64,000 bases of DNA from Georgenia sp. TF02-10 (GTDB lineage: Bacteria > Actinomycetota > Actinomycetes > Actinomycetales > Actinomycetaceae), in contig NZ_CP094289.1 of the NCBI RefSeq assembly GCF_022759505.1, forward strand, positions 2,356,001-2,420,000, in the 5' to 3' direction. Position 1 is the stretch's first letter. Every line of letters begins with the position of its first letter. The notes beneath the pieces are model-generated. The model did not search any database, was not told the origin of the DNA, and worked only from the letters and a program-made list of their open reading frames with translations. This document shows positions 42,403 to 51,028 of this stretch, one piece after another. The translations under genes and the position numbers were made by a program.

Positions 42403-42893
42403 ATGGGCACGACCTACCTGCACGCGGTGGCCTCGCTCGACGGGTACATCGCCGACGAGCACGACGACGTCCGCTCGCTGCACGACTGGTACTTCAGCGG
42501 CGACCATCCGATCGCCGTCGACGATCATCCCGACGACCACGGTGGCGCCCCGTTCCGGGTGTCGGCCGCCTCCGCGGAGTACGTGCGCGGCATGTGGGAA
42601 CGGCAGACGGTGCTGGTCATCGGCCGGCACCAGTTCGACCTGACCAACGGGTGGGAAGGCCACCCGCCGGCGAGCGACCACGTCGTGGTCATCTCGCACC
42701 GCCCAGCTTGACCCTCATGCACTCCCTGCTGGACGCCGGCCTCGTCGACGAGGTCCGGCTGCTGGTGTGCCCGGCGGCGCGCGGCACGGGAACCCGCATC
42801 TTCGAGGACCGGCACGACCTGGGCCTGGTCGAGGCCACCGGGTTCGACAACGGCGTGGCACTCCTGCGCTACGACATCAAGAACAGGAGCTGA
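42403..42893 (+). pseudogene. DHFR-family gene remnant, copy 5 (internal deletion)
   Basis: The first ~100 codons (TYLHAVASLDGYIADEHDDV, HVVVISHRPA) end at a TGA at 42711. The C-terminal part then continues in a different frame (LMHSLLDAGLVDEVRLLVCP, GFDNGVALLRYDIKN). The central nucleotide-binding segment is missing, so the gene is broken in the same manner as copy 3. Confidence 0.82.
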
Positions 42894-42898
42894 TGGCA

Positions 42899-43333
42899 AT
42901 GACCACCCGGATGGACCACGTCGGAGTCGTGGTCGAAGACCTCCGTGCTGCTGTCGCGTTCTTCGGCGAGCTCGGCCTGGAGCTGGAGGGCGAGGCGGTC
43001 GTCGGGGGTGCGTGGGCGGACCAGCTCCTCGGGCTGGACGGCGTCGAGGCGGACATCGCGATGATGCGGACCCCGGACGGCAGCGGCCGGGTCGAGCTGT
43101 CGACGTTCCGCACCCCGCCGAGCCCCGCAGCGCCGCCGTCGGCGCCGGTGAACACCCCGGGCATCCCGCGCCTCACCTTCGTCGTCGACGCGCTCGACGG
43201 CGCCCTGGACCGCCTGCGCAGGCACCGTGCAGAGCTCGTCGGCGAGGTCGCGCAGTACGAGGACGTCTACCGGTACTGCTACGTCCGTGGGCCTGCCGGG
43301 ACGCTCATCGGGCTGGTGGAGGAGCTGCGATGA
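42899..43333 (+). CDS. VOC family protein (glyoxalase/bleomycin-resistance fold)
   Basis: 144 residues. RMDHVGVVVEDLRAAVAFFGELGLELEGEA at the N-terminus carries the first metal-ligand His. RLTFVVDALDGALDRLR and the C-terminal YVRGPAGTLIGLVEEL complete the paired beta-alpha-beta-beta-beta modules, including the Glu. It may be a metal-dependent lyase or dioxygenase, or a ligand binder. ATG 42899 is chosen for its 9-base distance from AGGAG; ATG 42893, overlapping the previous stop, is the alternative. Confidence 0.85.
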   Translation: MTTRMDHVGVVVEDLRAAVAFFGELGLELEGEAVVGGAWADQLLGLDGVEADIAMMRTPDGSGRVELSTFRTPPSPAAPPSAPVNTPGIPRLTFVVDALDGALDRLRRHRAELVGEVAQYEDVYRYCYVRGPAGTLIGLVEELR

Positions 43334-43336
43334 CCG

Positions 43337-44020
43337 TCAGCCTCGCCGGTCGTGGGGGTCGCCCGGCCGCACCAGCCCGTGGTCGAAGGCGAAGACCACG
43401 GCCCCGGCCCGGTCGCGGAGGCCGAGCTTGGTGAAGATGTGCCCGATGTGCGTCTTGACGGTGCCCTCGCCCAGGAAGAGGTGGGCCGCGATCTCGGCGT
43501 TGGACAGGCCCGCGCCGACGAGGGCCAGGACGTCCTTCTCGCGCGGGGTGAGCAGGCCGACCTGGGCGCCGGGCCGGACCGGCGGCGCCCCTTCTCGGTA
43601 GGTGCTCAGCACCCGGCCGGTGATGGTGGGGTCGAGCCAGGCGCCGCCGTCGGCGAGGGTACGGACGGCGCGCTGCAGGTCCTCGGCGGGCGCCCCCTTG
43701 AGCAGGAACCCGGACGCTCCCGCCCGGATCGAGCCGGCGAGGATCTCCTCCTCGTCGAAGGTGGTCAGCACGAGCACCGGCGGGGCGTCCTCGGCGCGGG
43801 TGAGGGCGCGGGTGGCGGTCACCCCGTCCATGCCGGGCATCCGCACGTCCATCACGACGACGTCGGGCCGCACCCGGGCGGCGACGTCGAGGACGTCGGT
43901 GCCGTCGGCGAGCTCGCCGACGACGGCGAAGCCGTAGCGCTCGCGCAGGATGCCGCGCAGCCCGGTGCGGACCAGCTCCTGGTCGTCGACGACGAGCACG
44001 CGGACGAGCCGGCCGGTCAT
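43337..44020 (-). CDS. LuxR/NarL-type response regulator
   Basis: 227 residues. The receiver domain has the acidic pair VVDDQELVRTG, the phosphoacceptor Asp in VVMDVRMPGMDG, Thr in LVLTTFDE and Lys in FLLKGAPAED. The C-terminal helix-turn-helix is LTPREKDVLALVGAGLSNAE and GTVKTHIGHIFTKLGLRDR. ATG 44020 overlaps the kinase stop (ATGA). With the adjacent kinase it probably controls the ABC-2 exporter encoded in the same operon. Confidence 0.95.
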   Translation of the reverse strand: MTGRLVRVLVVDDQELVRTGLRGILRERYGFAVVGELADGTDVLDVAARVRPDVVVMDVRMPGMDGVTATRALTRAEDAPPVLVLTTFDEEEILAGSIRAGASGFLLKGAPAEDLQRAVRTLADGGAWLDPTITGRVLSTYREGAPPVRPGAQVGLLTPREKDVLALVGAGLSNAEIAAHLFLGEGTVKTHIGHIFTKLGLRDRAGAVVFAFDHGLVRPGDPHDRRG

Positions 44021-45114
44021 CCCGGGATCACCGCCTCGACCAGCCAGCCGCCGTCGTCCGGGCCGGCGGTGAGGTGCCCGCCGAGCGCACCGGCGCGTTC
44101 GCGCATCGCCACGACGCCCGTGCCGGGGACGCGGTGCGGACGTGCCGGGGCCGCGTTCCGGACGGTGATCCGGGCGCGGCCGCCGGCGACGTCGACGCGC
44201 ACGCCGATCGGGCTCCCGTCCCCGTGCCGGACGGCGTTGGTGAGGGACTCCTGGACGATGCGGTACGCGGCGAGGCTCCGGTTCGGGCTGAGCGTGCCCA
44301 GGTCGCCGCGGACGTCGAGCTCGACCCGCGCCCCGGCCCGGCGGTACCGCTCGACGAGGGCGGCGATGTCGGTGGCGGTGGGCGCCGGGAGCGCGGCCGG
44401 CGGGCCGGCGGCGCGCATCAGGCCGACGGCGGCGCGGACGTCGTCCAGGCTGTCCCGGGCCGCGCGCTCGGCCTCGGTGAGGGAGGCCCGGGCGGCGTCG
44501 CGGTCGTCGTCGAGGGCGAGGCGGGCGCTGCCCAGGTGCAGCAGGGTCACGGTCAGGCTGTGCCCGACGAGGTCGTGCATCTCCCGGGCGATCCGGTGCC
44601 GCTCGTCGGTGCGGGCGCGCTGCGCGAGCTCGCTGTGCGCGGCGTGCAGCCGCTCGACGAGATCGCGCTGGCGGCGGGCGAAGGCGCAGGCGCCGACGGT
44701 GAACGTGGTCCCGGCGATCCAGGTCAGCCACCCCGGCTCCCGGCTCACCGTGACCAGCTGGACCACGAACACGGCCGCCGTCGCCGCGCCGGCGAGCACG
44801 GCCGGGCGCGGCGGGGCCGCCAGCGCCGCCCACCCGACGACCACGCAGACGCCGAACCAGCCGAGGTTGCGCGGATCGCCCCAGCAGGCGGCGGCGACGC
44901 CGGCGGCCGGCACCGTCAGCGCGACCACCACCGGCCACCCGGCGGCCCGGCGCCGGGCGAGCACGGCGCTCGTCGCGAGCACCGCGACCCCGAGCCCGAG
45001 CGCGACGGGCAGCGACCGGCCGGCCTGGACCGCGCCGACGCCGGTGAGCACCGCCAGCGCGGCGGGCGCGGTGGGCCAGGGGACGCCGTCGCCGTCGGCC
45101 TCGGGACGGTTCAC
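44017..45114 (-). CDS. Sensor histidine kinase (HisKA_3 family)
   Basis: 365 residues from GTG 45114, overlapping the permease stop (GTGA). Five or six N-terminal hydrophobic segments (about 15-155) are followed by the dimerisation box RIAREMHDLVGHSLTVTLLH with the phosphorylated His, and the ATPase region with YRIVQESLTNAVRH (N-box) and GTGVVAMRERAGALGGHL (G-boxes). There is no large extracellular sensor domain, as in kinases that sense envelope stress or cell-wall antibiotics and are paired with an ABC transporter. Confidence 0.93.
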   Translation of the reverse strand: MNRPEADGDGVPWPTAPAALAVLTGVGAVQAGRSLPVALGLGVAVLATSAVLARRRAAGWPVVVALTVPAAGVAAACWGDPRNLGWFGVCVVVGWAALAAPPRPAVLAGAATAAVFVVQLVTVSREPGWLTWIAGTTFTVGACAFARRQRDLVERLHAAHSELAQRARTDERHRIAREMHDLVGHSLTVTLLHLGSARLALDDDRDAARASLTEAERAARDSLDDVRAAVGLMRAAGPPAALPAPTATDIAALVERYRRAGARVELDVRGDLGTLSPNRSLAAYRIVQESLTNAVRHGDGSPIGVRVDVAGGRARITVRNAAPARPHRVPGTGVVAMRERAGALGGHLTAGPDDGGWLVEAVIPG

Positions 45115-45893
45115 AGGCTGCTCCGGCGGACCGCGAGGACGGTGGCGACGACGGCGACGGCGGTGACGATCGCCAGCGGCACGGTCCCCTCCCCCAGCCC
45201 GAGCCACGGGTCGCGGATCGCCTGGTTGACCAGCGCGAGCGGGAGGTGCTCGGCCACTGCGCGCAGCCCGGGCGGCATGACGAAGGTCGGCGGGCCGCCG
45301 ACGCCGAGCAGCAGCGACGGGAAGTACAGCAGCAGCCCGATCGCCTGCGCGGCCCGCGCGGAGGGCAGCAGGGTGCCCAGCAGCACCCCGATGCTCACGA
45401 AGGCGACGGCCCCGACGACCATCCCCGCCGCGACCCGGACCGGGTCCTGCACCGCCGGCACGCCGTAGACCGGGGCGGCGACGACCAGCAGGGCGAGCCC
45501 GGCGATCGCGATGGCGATCAGGCCGAGCGCCAGTTCGGCCAGCGCGAAGGACCAGCGCGGGAACCCGGCCGCGGCGAACCGGCGGAGCACCCCGCGCTCC
45601 CGGTAGGAGGCGATGTGCACGGGCAGCAGGACGAGCCCGGTGGCGCCGATCATCACCGTGAAGTAGGAGGCGATGTACCAGTGGGACGGGTTGAGCGGGA
45701 ACCCGTGCGCGGGCTCGCTGCCGAACGCGCCGCCGACGACCAGCATCGCCACGATCGGGAACGCGAGGGTGAAGGCGAGCGTGAACGGGTCACGGGCGAC
45801 CAGGCGGAGCTCGTGGGTGAGCAGCCGGCGCGTCACCGACCGGGCCCGCCCGGGCCGGTGGTCGCGCGCGGCGGACGTCGTGGCGGCGGTCAT
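45111..45893 (-). CDS. ABC-2 type transporter permease
   Basis: 260 residues with six predicted transmembrane segments. It starts with RRLLTHELRLVARDPFTLAFTLAFPIV and has IASYRERGVLRRFAAAGFPRW, the connecting-helix motif of DrrB-like drug exporters, and PPGLRAVAEHLPLALVNQAIR near the end. ATG 45893 overlaps the stop of the ATPase gene (ATGA). Together they form a DrrAB-like exporter; the substrate is unknown. Confidence 0.93.
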   Translation of the reverse strand: MTAATTSAARDHRPGRARSVTRRLLTHELRLVARDPFTLAFTLAFPIVAMLVVGGAFGSEPAHGFPLNPSHWYIASYFTVMIGATGLVLLPVHIASYRERGVLRRFAAAGFPRWSFALAELALGLIAIAIAGLALLVVAAPVYGVPAVQDPVRVAAGMVVGAVAFVSIGVLLGTLLPSARAAQAIGLLLYFPSLLLGVGGPPTFVMPPGLRAVAEHLPLALVNQAIRDPWLGLGEGTVPLAIVTAVAVVATVLAVRRSSL

Positions 45894-46921
45894 GGTGCTG
45901 CTCCTGTCGCTGGTCCTGCTGCCGCTCCCGTCGCCTCGTCCGGGCGGGTGAGGAGGGTCAGCAGGGCCGCCTCGAGGTCGGGGAGGTCGACGTCGAGGTC
46001 GGGCGGGACCGGGCCCGGCCGGGCGGCCAGCCATCCGCCAACGTGGGCGATGATGGCGCGGCCGCCGCGCACGGTGACGGTGCCGGCGGCGCGGGTCACC
46101 GACCGCACCTCGGGCAGCCGGTTCAGCTGCTGCAGGGCCTCGGCAGTCGCGGCGTCGTCGGCCCCCGGGAGGGTGAACCGGACGATCGCCTCGCCGGCGT
46201 GCCGGGCGACGAGCTCGGCGGGCGTCCCCTGGTCGAGCACCCGCCCGGCGCGCATCGCGACCACCCGGTCGCACAGCGCCTCGGCCTCGGCGAGCTCGTG
46301 GGTGACCAGCAGCACGGTGGTCCCGCTCCGGCGGAGCTGATCCACCGCCGCCCACACGCCGCGCCGGTCGGCCGGGTCCAGGCCCTGGGTCAGCTCGTCC
46401 AGGATGACCAGCCGCGGCCGGTTCAGCAGCGCGAGGACGAGGAACAGCCGCTGCCGCTCGCCGCCGCTGAGCACGGCGAACGGGGTCCGGGCGCGGTGGG
46501 CGATCCCGAACTGCTCCAGCAGCGCGGCCGGGTCGGCGGCGTCCGGGCCGGCGAACAGGTCGACCGCCTCGCGCACGCGCAGGCGGTCCGGCAGGCCGGA
46601 GTCCTGCAGCTGGCTGCCGACCTGCCGCCGCAGCCGCTCCGGCTCGTGCGCGGGGTCGAGGCCGAGCACGCGGATGCGGCCGGTGTCCGGGTGCCGGAGG
46701 CCCTGCAGGCACTCGACGGCGGTGGTCTTGCCGGCGCCGTTGGCGCCGATCAGCCCGACCACCTCCCCGGCCCGGACCTCCAGGTCGAGGCGGTCGACCA
46801 CGCGCCGGCCGCCGTAGGCCTTCGACAGGCCGCGGACGCTCACTACGGGCTCGCCGGTCGGTGCCCGGGGGCCGGGCGCCGTCGCCGGCTCCGTCCGAGG
46901 CGGTGGTGCTGCTGCGTTCAT
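45890..46921 (-). CDS. ABC transporter ATP-binding protein (DrrA-like)
   Basis: 343 residues. Walker A is LIGANGAGKTT, the signature LSGGERQRL, Walker B RLVILDELTQGLDP and the switch VTHELAEAEAL. The C-terminal ~100 residues match the extension of drug-exporter ATPases. First gene of a four-gene coupled operon (ATPase, permease, kinase, regulator). The ribosome site before ATG 46921 is weak (GAG only). The N-terminal ~25 residues are Pro/Ala-rich. Confidence 0.94.
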   Translation of the reverse strand: MNAAAPPPRTEPATAPGPRAPTGEPVVSVRGLSKAYGGRRVVDRLDLEVRAGEVVGLIGANGAGKTTAVECLQGLRHPDTGRIRVLGLDPAHEPERLRRQVGSQLQDSGLPDRLRVREAVDLFAGPDAADPAALLEQFGIAHRARTPFAVLSGGERQRLFLVLALLNRPRLVILDELTQGLDPADRRGVWAAVDQLRRSGTTVLLVTHELAEAEALCDRVVAMRAGRVLDQGTPAELVARHAGEAIVRFTLPGADDAATAEALQQLNRLPEVRSVTRAAGTVTVRGGRAIIAHVGGWLAARPGPVPPDLDVDLPDLEAALLTLLTRPDEATGAAAGPATGAAP

Positions 46922-46982
46922 GGTGCTCAGCGAACCGGTCCCAGCCGCCGCGGCGCGTCTGCGCGCGGGCGGAGATTCCTCT

Positions 46983-47008
46983 CTCCCCGGGGCCAGAGGC
47001 CCGGGGAG
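46983..47008 (-). terminator. GC-rich hairpin after the DHA2 transporter gene
   Basis: CTCCCCGGGGCC (46983-46994), AGA loop, GGCCCGGGGAG (46998-47008); 11 pairs with one bulged base. It is placed 65 bp after the transporter stop on the minus strand; no T-run. Confidence 0.5.
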
Positions 47009-47072
47009 GAGGGCCAGGTGCGCGGGGCGAACTCGGGTGGCGCCCCCGCCCCGCCGTGCGAGCCCGGCGGCA

Positions 47073-48455
47073 TCAGCGGGTCCCTCGCAGCGGGGCCAGG
47101 GAGGCCAGACCGGCGACCAGGGCGACGGCGGCGGCGAACCAGTAGCCCGGGGCGAAGGCGGCGAAGCCAGGGTCGAGCAGCGCCGCGGCGGCGACGCTGG
47201 AGACCGCCGAGACCCCGGTGGCCGCGCCGAACTCGTGGAACGTGCTGAGCGCACCGGAGCCGACGCCCGCCTCCTGCGGCTGGACCGCGGAGAACAGGCT
47301 CCCGGCGGCCGCGACGAACGCCGCGCCGATGCCGAACCCGGCCACGCTCGTGGCCAGGACAAGCACGGTCATGGAGAAGATCCCCGCGGCTGCCGCCAGG
47401 CCCGCCGCGGCCACCAGCAGGCCGGCGACCGAGACGGTGCGCACGCCCCAGCGCGGCAGGACCCGCCCGGCCAGGCTCGAGCCGAGGATGGTGCCGACGG
47501 CGACCGGCAGGAACGACAGCCCGGTCTCCAGGGCGGTGAACCCGTGCAGCTGCTGCAGGACGAAGGAGCCGAGGAAGAACACCGAGATCATCAGCGCCGT
47601 GGCCACGAAGATCAGGCCCAGGCCGCGCAGCACCGGGCGCCGTCGGAGCAGCGCCGGATCGACCAGCGGCGCGGCGGCGGCACGGATCCGCACCGCGAAC
47701 AGGACGTAGCCGACCAGCCCGACGACGACGGCGACCAGGGTGTCCGCGCTGAGCCACCCGTGGTCGCCCGCCGCGACCAGGCCGTAGACCACCGCGCCGG
47801 TCGCGAGGGTGACCAGCGCGGCGCCGGGCACGTCGAGCCGGCCGCCCGAGCCCGGCAGCGGCCGCACCGACCGGATCAGCCCAATCAGCAGAACCGCGCC
47901 GACGGGGACGTTGACGTAGAACACCCACGGCCAGCCCGGGCCGGAGGTGAGCACGCCGCCGAGGAGCACCCCGACGGCGGCACCGGCGCCGCCGAGCGCC
48001 GACCAGACCCCGAGCGCGCGGCTCAGCTCGGCGCCGGTGAACGTCCGCGCGATCACCGACAGCGCCGCCGGGGACATCGCCGCCGCGCCCACGCCCTGCA
48101 GCGCCCGGGCGAGGAGCAGCATCGCGGCGCCCGTTGTCGCCAGCCCGGCCAGCAGCGAGGCCGCGACGAACACGGTGAGCCCGGCCAGCACCACCCGGCG
48201 GGGGCCGAGGATGTCCGCCGTCTTGCCGCCCAGCAGCATCAGCCCGCCGAACACCAGTGCGTAGCTGCTCGCCACCCAGGTGAGGCCGGCGCGGTCGAGG
48301 CCGAGGTCGGCGCCCATGTCGGGCAGCGCGATGGCGACCACCGTGACGTCGACGATCAGCATCAGCTGCGCCACGCCCAGCAGCGCCAGGGTGCGCCAGC
48401 GACGGGGGTCGGGTGCCGCGGCCGCCTCCGCGGCGGCCTGGTCGGGAGCGTGCAT
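47073..48455 (-). CDS. MFS transporter, DHA2 family (14 TM drug efflux)
   Basis: 460 residues from ATG 48455, which has GAGAGG nine bases upstream; ATG 48464 is too close to it. Motifs include LMLIVDVTVVAIALPDMGAD (TM1), GGLMLLGGKTADILGPRRV (motif A) and LLARALQGVGAAAMSPAALS (motif B/C region), with about 14 hydrophobic segments. Typical proton-driven multidrug exporter. The promoter is overlapped by two operator-like direct repeats and a TetR gene lies just upstream, so it is probably drug-inducible. Confidence 0.93.
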   Translation of the reverse strand: MHAPDQAAAEAAAAPDPRRWRTLALLGVAQLMLIVDVTVVAIALPDMGADLGLDRAGLTWVASSYALVFGGLMLLGGKTADILGPRRVVLAGLTVFVAASLLAGLATTGAAMLLLARALQGVGAAAMSPAALSVIARTFTGAELSRALGVWSALGGAGAAVGVLLGGVLTSGPGWPWVFYVNVPVGAVLLIGLIRSVRPLPGSGGRLDVPGAALVTLATGAVVYGLVAAGDHGWLSADTLVAVVVGLVGYVLFAVRIRAAAAPLVDPALLRRRPVLRGLGLIFVATALMISVFFLGSFVLQQLHGFTALETGLSFLPVAVGTILGSSLAGRVLPRWGVRTVSVAGLLVAAAGLAAAAGIFSMTVLVLATSVAGFGIGAAFVAAAGSLFSAVQPQEAGVGSGALSTFHEFGAATGVSAVSSVAAAALLDPGFAAFAPGYWFAAAVALVAGLASLAPLRGTR

Positions 48456-48478
48456 CGCAACCATCCTCTCGTCAACCT

Positions 48479-48527
48479 GAACAGCGATGTACGACAAAGT
48501 AAGCCGAACACGGATGTACGACAAGAG
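48479..48527 (-). promoter_or_regulatory. DHA2 transporter promoter with two direct operator repeats
   Basis: On the minus strand -35 TTGTCG (48524-48519) and -10 TACTTT (48501-48496) are 17 bp apart. Two copies of a roughly 20-bp repeat with the core GATGTACGACAA cover these boxes (48479-48499 and 48506-48527, period 27 bp). They are probably sites for the neighbouring TetR regulator. Confidence 0.65.
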
Positions 48528-48695
48528 GTTTTCGAGGGGAGGATGCCCGCTCCTGGGGGCGGAAGCCCCAGCGAGGTGGGCCGAGCGCGCACGGGCACTT
48601 CAGGTGGGTCGAGTGCGTACGGGCGGGTCAGGTCGGCCGAGCGCGCCCAGGCCCGTCAGGGAGAGGGCGCGGCGGCCCGCCCAGAGGTCGTCGGG

Positions 48696-49313
48696 TCAGG
48701 CGGCCAGCGCGGCGAGCACGGTGTCGCGGACGAGCGACGGCGCGTCGTCGGCGGTGATCTCGCCCCGGTGCACCGCTGCCGACGCGCCGTGCAGGATCGC
48801 CTGGATCACGCTGATCTGCCAGTCGATCGGCACGTCGGCCCGGAGCTCCCCGGCCTCGCGGCCGCGCTCGAGGAGGGCCCGGACGCGGGCGGCTGGCTCG
48901 TCGTGGGCACGGCGCATCTGCTCGGGCGGCAGGGCCTGCGAAGCGGCGACGACGACGGCCCCGAATCGGTGGGTCAGGTGCCAGGTGGCCTCCAGCAGGC
49001 GACCGAGCACCTCGCGCGGGTCGCCGTCGAGGTCCAGCTGCCCCAGCGCCTCGTCGGTCCGCGCGATGGCCCGATCGACGACCGCGCGGACGAGCGTCGC
49101 CCGGGAGTCGAAGTGGCCATAGAGCGTCACCCTGCCGACGTCCGCGGCCTTGGCGATCTCGTTGATGCTCGCGTCGGGGTCGACGGCGAGCAGCCGGGTG
49201 GCGGCGTCGATGATCGCCTCGATGTTGCGGCGGGCGTCGGCACGCTTCGCCCGGACGGGAGAGGCGGCTCCCCCGCGAGCACCCGCTTCGGTCTCGGTCT
49301 CGGTCGCGACCAT
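48696..49313 (-). CDS. TetR family transcriptional regulator
   Basis: 205 residues from ATG 49313, with GGAGG seven bases upstream. The N-terminal helix-turn-helix is ADARRNIEAIIDAATRLLAV, then DASINEIAKAADVGRVTLYGHFDSRATLV. The C-terminal ligand domain is helical, ending ILHGASAAVHRGEITADDAP. It lies upstream of the DHA2 exporter in the same direction and most likely represses it. Confidence 0.92.
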   Translation of the reverse strand: MVATETETEAGARGGAASPVRAKRADARRNIEAIIDAATRLLAVDPDASINEIAKAADVGRVTLYGHFDSRATLVRAVVDRAIARTDEALGQLDLDGDPREVLGRLLEATWHLTHRFGAVVVAASQALPPEQMRRAHDEPAARVRALLERGREAGELRADVPIDWQISVIQAILHGASAAVHRGEITADDAPSLVRDTVLAALAA

Positions 49314-49381
49314 CGGACACCTCCAAGGACAAACAGTCATGTTCATGTTAGCCGGCGCACCTCGCCCCGGCGGCGCGCCGG

Positions 49382-49915
49382 CTACCGGCGAGGGCTGACG
49401 AACCGGTGACAGTCGACCGCCACCGACCCGCCGGGGACGGGCGCCTGGTGGACGAAGGGGCCGTCGTCGACCCAGCCCTGCCGCGCGTAGAACCGGCGGG
49501 CACCGGTGTTCCCGGTCGCCACCGCGAGCCAGGCGCGCCGGTGCCCCGCCGCGATCACGGTCCGCTCCGCCGCGTCGAGCAGCGCCGCCCCGATGCCCCC
49601 GCCGCGGGCGGCGCGGTCCAGGTACAGATGGTCCACCTGGTCCTCGTCGAGCATCACGAACCCGACGACGGCGCCATGCCGTTCCGCGACGATCGTGTCG
49701 ACCACGCGGTCGCGGGCCCGCTCGGCGAACGAGGTCGGGGTCCGCGCAGCGACCAGTGCGGCGGGGACGTGACCGAGGTGGGCGTCGACCCACCCCTCCC
49801 CCCAGATGCGGGCGACGGCGGCGACGTCGCCCGGGCGTGCCGGGCGGAGGACGGCAGCCTCGGCCGGTGGCGAGGGAGCGTGCCCGCCCGCCGGCTCGTG
49901 CGGTGACGTTGGCAT
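49382..49915 (-). CDS. GNAT family N-acetyltransferase
   Basis: 177 residues from ATG 49915 (GAGGAAGG eight bases upstream; GTGs at 49924 and 49921 are alternatives). LRPARPGDVAAVARIWGEGW starts the fold, VVGFVMLDEDQVDHLYLDRA and ARGGGIGAALLDAAE form the acetyl-CoA pyrophosphate loop, and LAVATGNTGARRFYARQGW is the conserved motif B. Substrate unknown. Confidence 0.9.
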   Translation of the reverse strand: MPTSPHEPAGGHAPSPPAEAAVLRPARPGDVAAVARIWGEGWVDAHLGHVPAALVAARTPTSFAERARDRVVDTIVAERHGAVVGFVMLDEDQVDHLYLDRAARGGGIGAALLDAAERTVIAAGHRRAWLAVATGNTGARRFYARQGWVDDGPFVHQAPVPGGSVAVDCHRFVSPRR

Positions 49916-49996
49916 CTGCACCACCTTCCTCTAACTCGTACACCGCAGTACAGTATCAGGAAGCCGAACATGCAGGTTCGAGAAGAAGGGGCCGAG

Positions 49997-50597
49997 ATGG
50001 ACGTCCTGACGCAGGACCAGCGCAACGGCCGGGCCCAGCCGGGCCGCGTCGGCCCGGTGCGGCGGCGGGAGTGGCGACGCGCGTGGCCGGCAGCGCTCGG
50101 GGTGGTCGTCGCGGCCGGCACCGCCTACGGCCTGACCGATGGACGGGACATCGCGCCCGTCGTCGCGGCATCCGGCCTGGTGTACCTGGCAGCAGCGGCC
50201 ACCGGCCGACGGCGGGCGGCATGGGTCGCGTTCGCCGTCACCTTCGCCCTGATCACGCTGGACAAGTTCGCCGGCCTCGACGCCACGCCGTGGCTGCTCG
50301 CGATCGCCGTGGTGCTGCTGGCGGTCGGGCTTGCTGGTCGCCGGACCGGGCCCTGGTGGTCGTTGCCGCTGCAGGCTTCCGCGATGCTCGTGCTCGGTGC
50401 GACCGCGCTGCTCGCCGTCCGCCTGGACGCGACCGCCGGCGGCCTGCTGGTCGCCGGGGGCACTCCTCGGCCATGCCGCCTGGGACGTCCACCACCACCG
50501 CACGGGACGCGTCGTGGACCGCTCGCTCGCGGAGTTCTGCTCGGTGCTCGACGTCCTCGTCGCGGCCTTCGTCGCCGTCGTCGCTCTCGCCTCCTGA
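49997..50597 (+). pseudogene. Membrane protein with a frameshift in a G-run
   Basis: ATG 49997 follows AAGGGG. The first ~155 codons give five or six hydrophobic segments ([53 protein letters not shown]). At the run GGGGG near 50456 the frame changes. With four G residues the protein would continue VAGALLGHAAWDVHHHRTGR and end SVLDVLVAAFVAVVALAS at 50597. So it is either a single-base slip in the genome or a sequencing error. Divergent from the acetyltransferase gene. Confidence 0.75.
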
Positions 50598-50617
50598 CCG
50601 TCGCCGCGGCGCAAGCG

Positions 50618-51028
50618 TCACGGCGGCCAGGCCCGGAAGGATCGAGGACACACGTCGTAGACCACGAGTCGTCGGTCCACCCCGCTGGCGACCTGCTCGA
50701 TATGGGTCCGGTTCGAGGTGGCGACGGCATCGTTGCGGCGTAGCGCTCCCTCGGCAACAGCAAGGTCAACGGTGTCCGCCAGGCCCGACCGGGCAGCGAG
50801 CACTCCAACCGCTCGCGCTCGAGTTTCGGTCAGCGGTTCTATGACGCAGCCCTTGAGCAGTCGGGAGAGTTGCGGTTGGGGGCCGCCACGCCACGCCTCG
50901 CCAAGAGCCCCGGCGGGGACAGTTGGCGGCAGACCTCGTGCTAGCGCGGCGCGATGCAGCGACCACAGCAGGCGGTCGCTGCGTTCGGCGGCGATCAACG
51001 CGCCAGTCTCGTACGTCAGCCCAGCCAT
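50618..51028 (-). CDS. PIN-domain toxin (VapC-like)
   Basis: 136 residues. The N-terminus LTYETGALIAAERSDR matches the PIN start, where the usual first Asp (L-D-T-G-A) is replaced by Glu. Later acids are in LADTVDLAVAEGALRRNDAV, followed by ATSNRTHIEQ, so the metal site is otherwise present. ATG 51028 shares its A with the antitoxin stop (TGATG). PIN toxins cleave RNA; activity here depends on whether Glu substitutes for Asp. Confidence 0.85.
   Translation of the reverse strand: MAGLTYETGALIAAERSDRLLWSLHRAALARGLPPTVPAGALGEAWRGGPQPQLSRLLKGCVIEPLTETRARAVGVLAARSGLADTVDLAVAEGALRRNDAVATSNRTHIEQVASGVDRRLVVYDVCPRSFRAWPP

Noticed and set aside
46920-49409. Long plus-strand frame opposite the DHA2 transporter and TetR genes
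   Set aside because: Shadow of real minus-strand genes; composition is random Gly/Arg/Asp.
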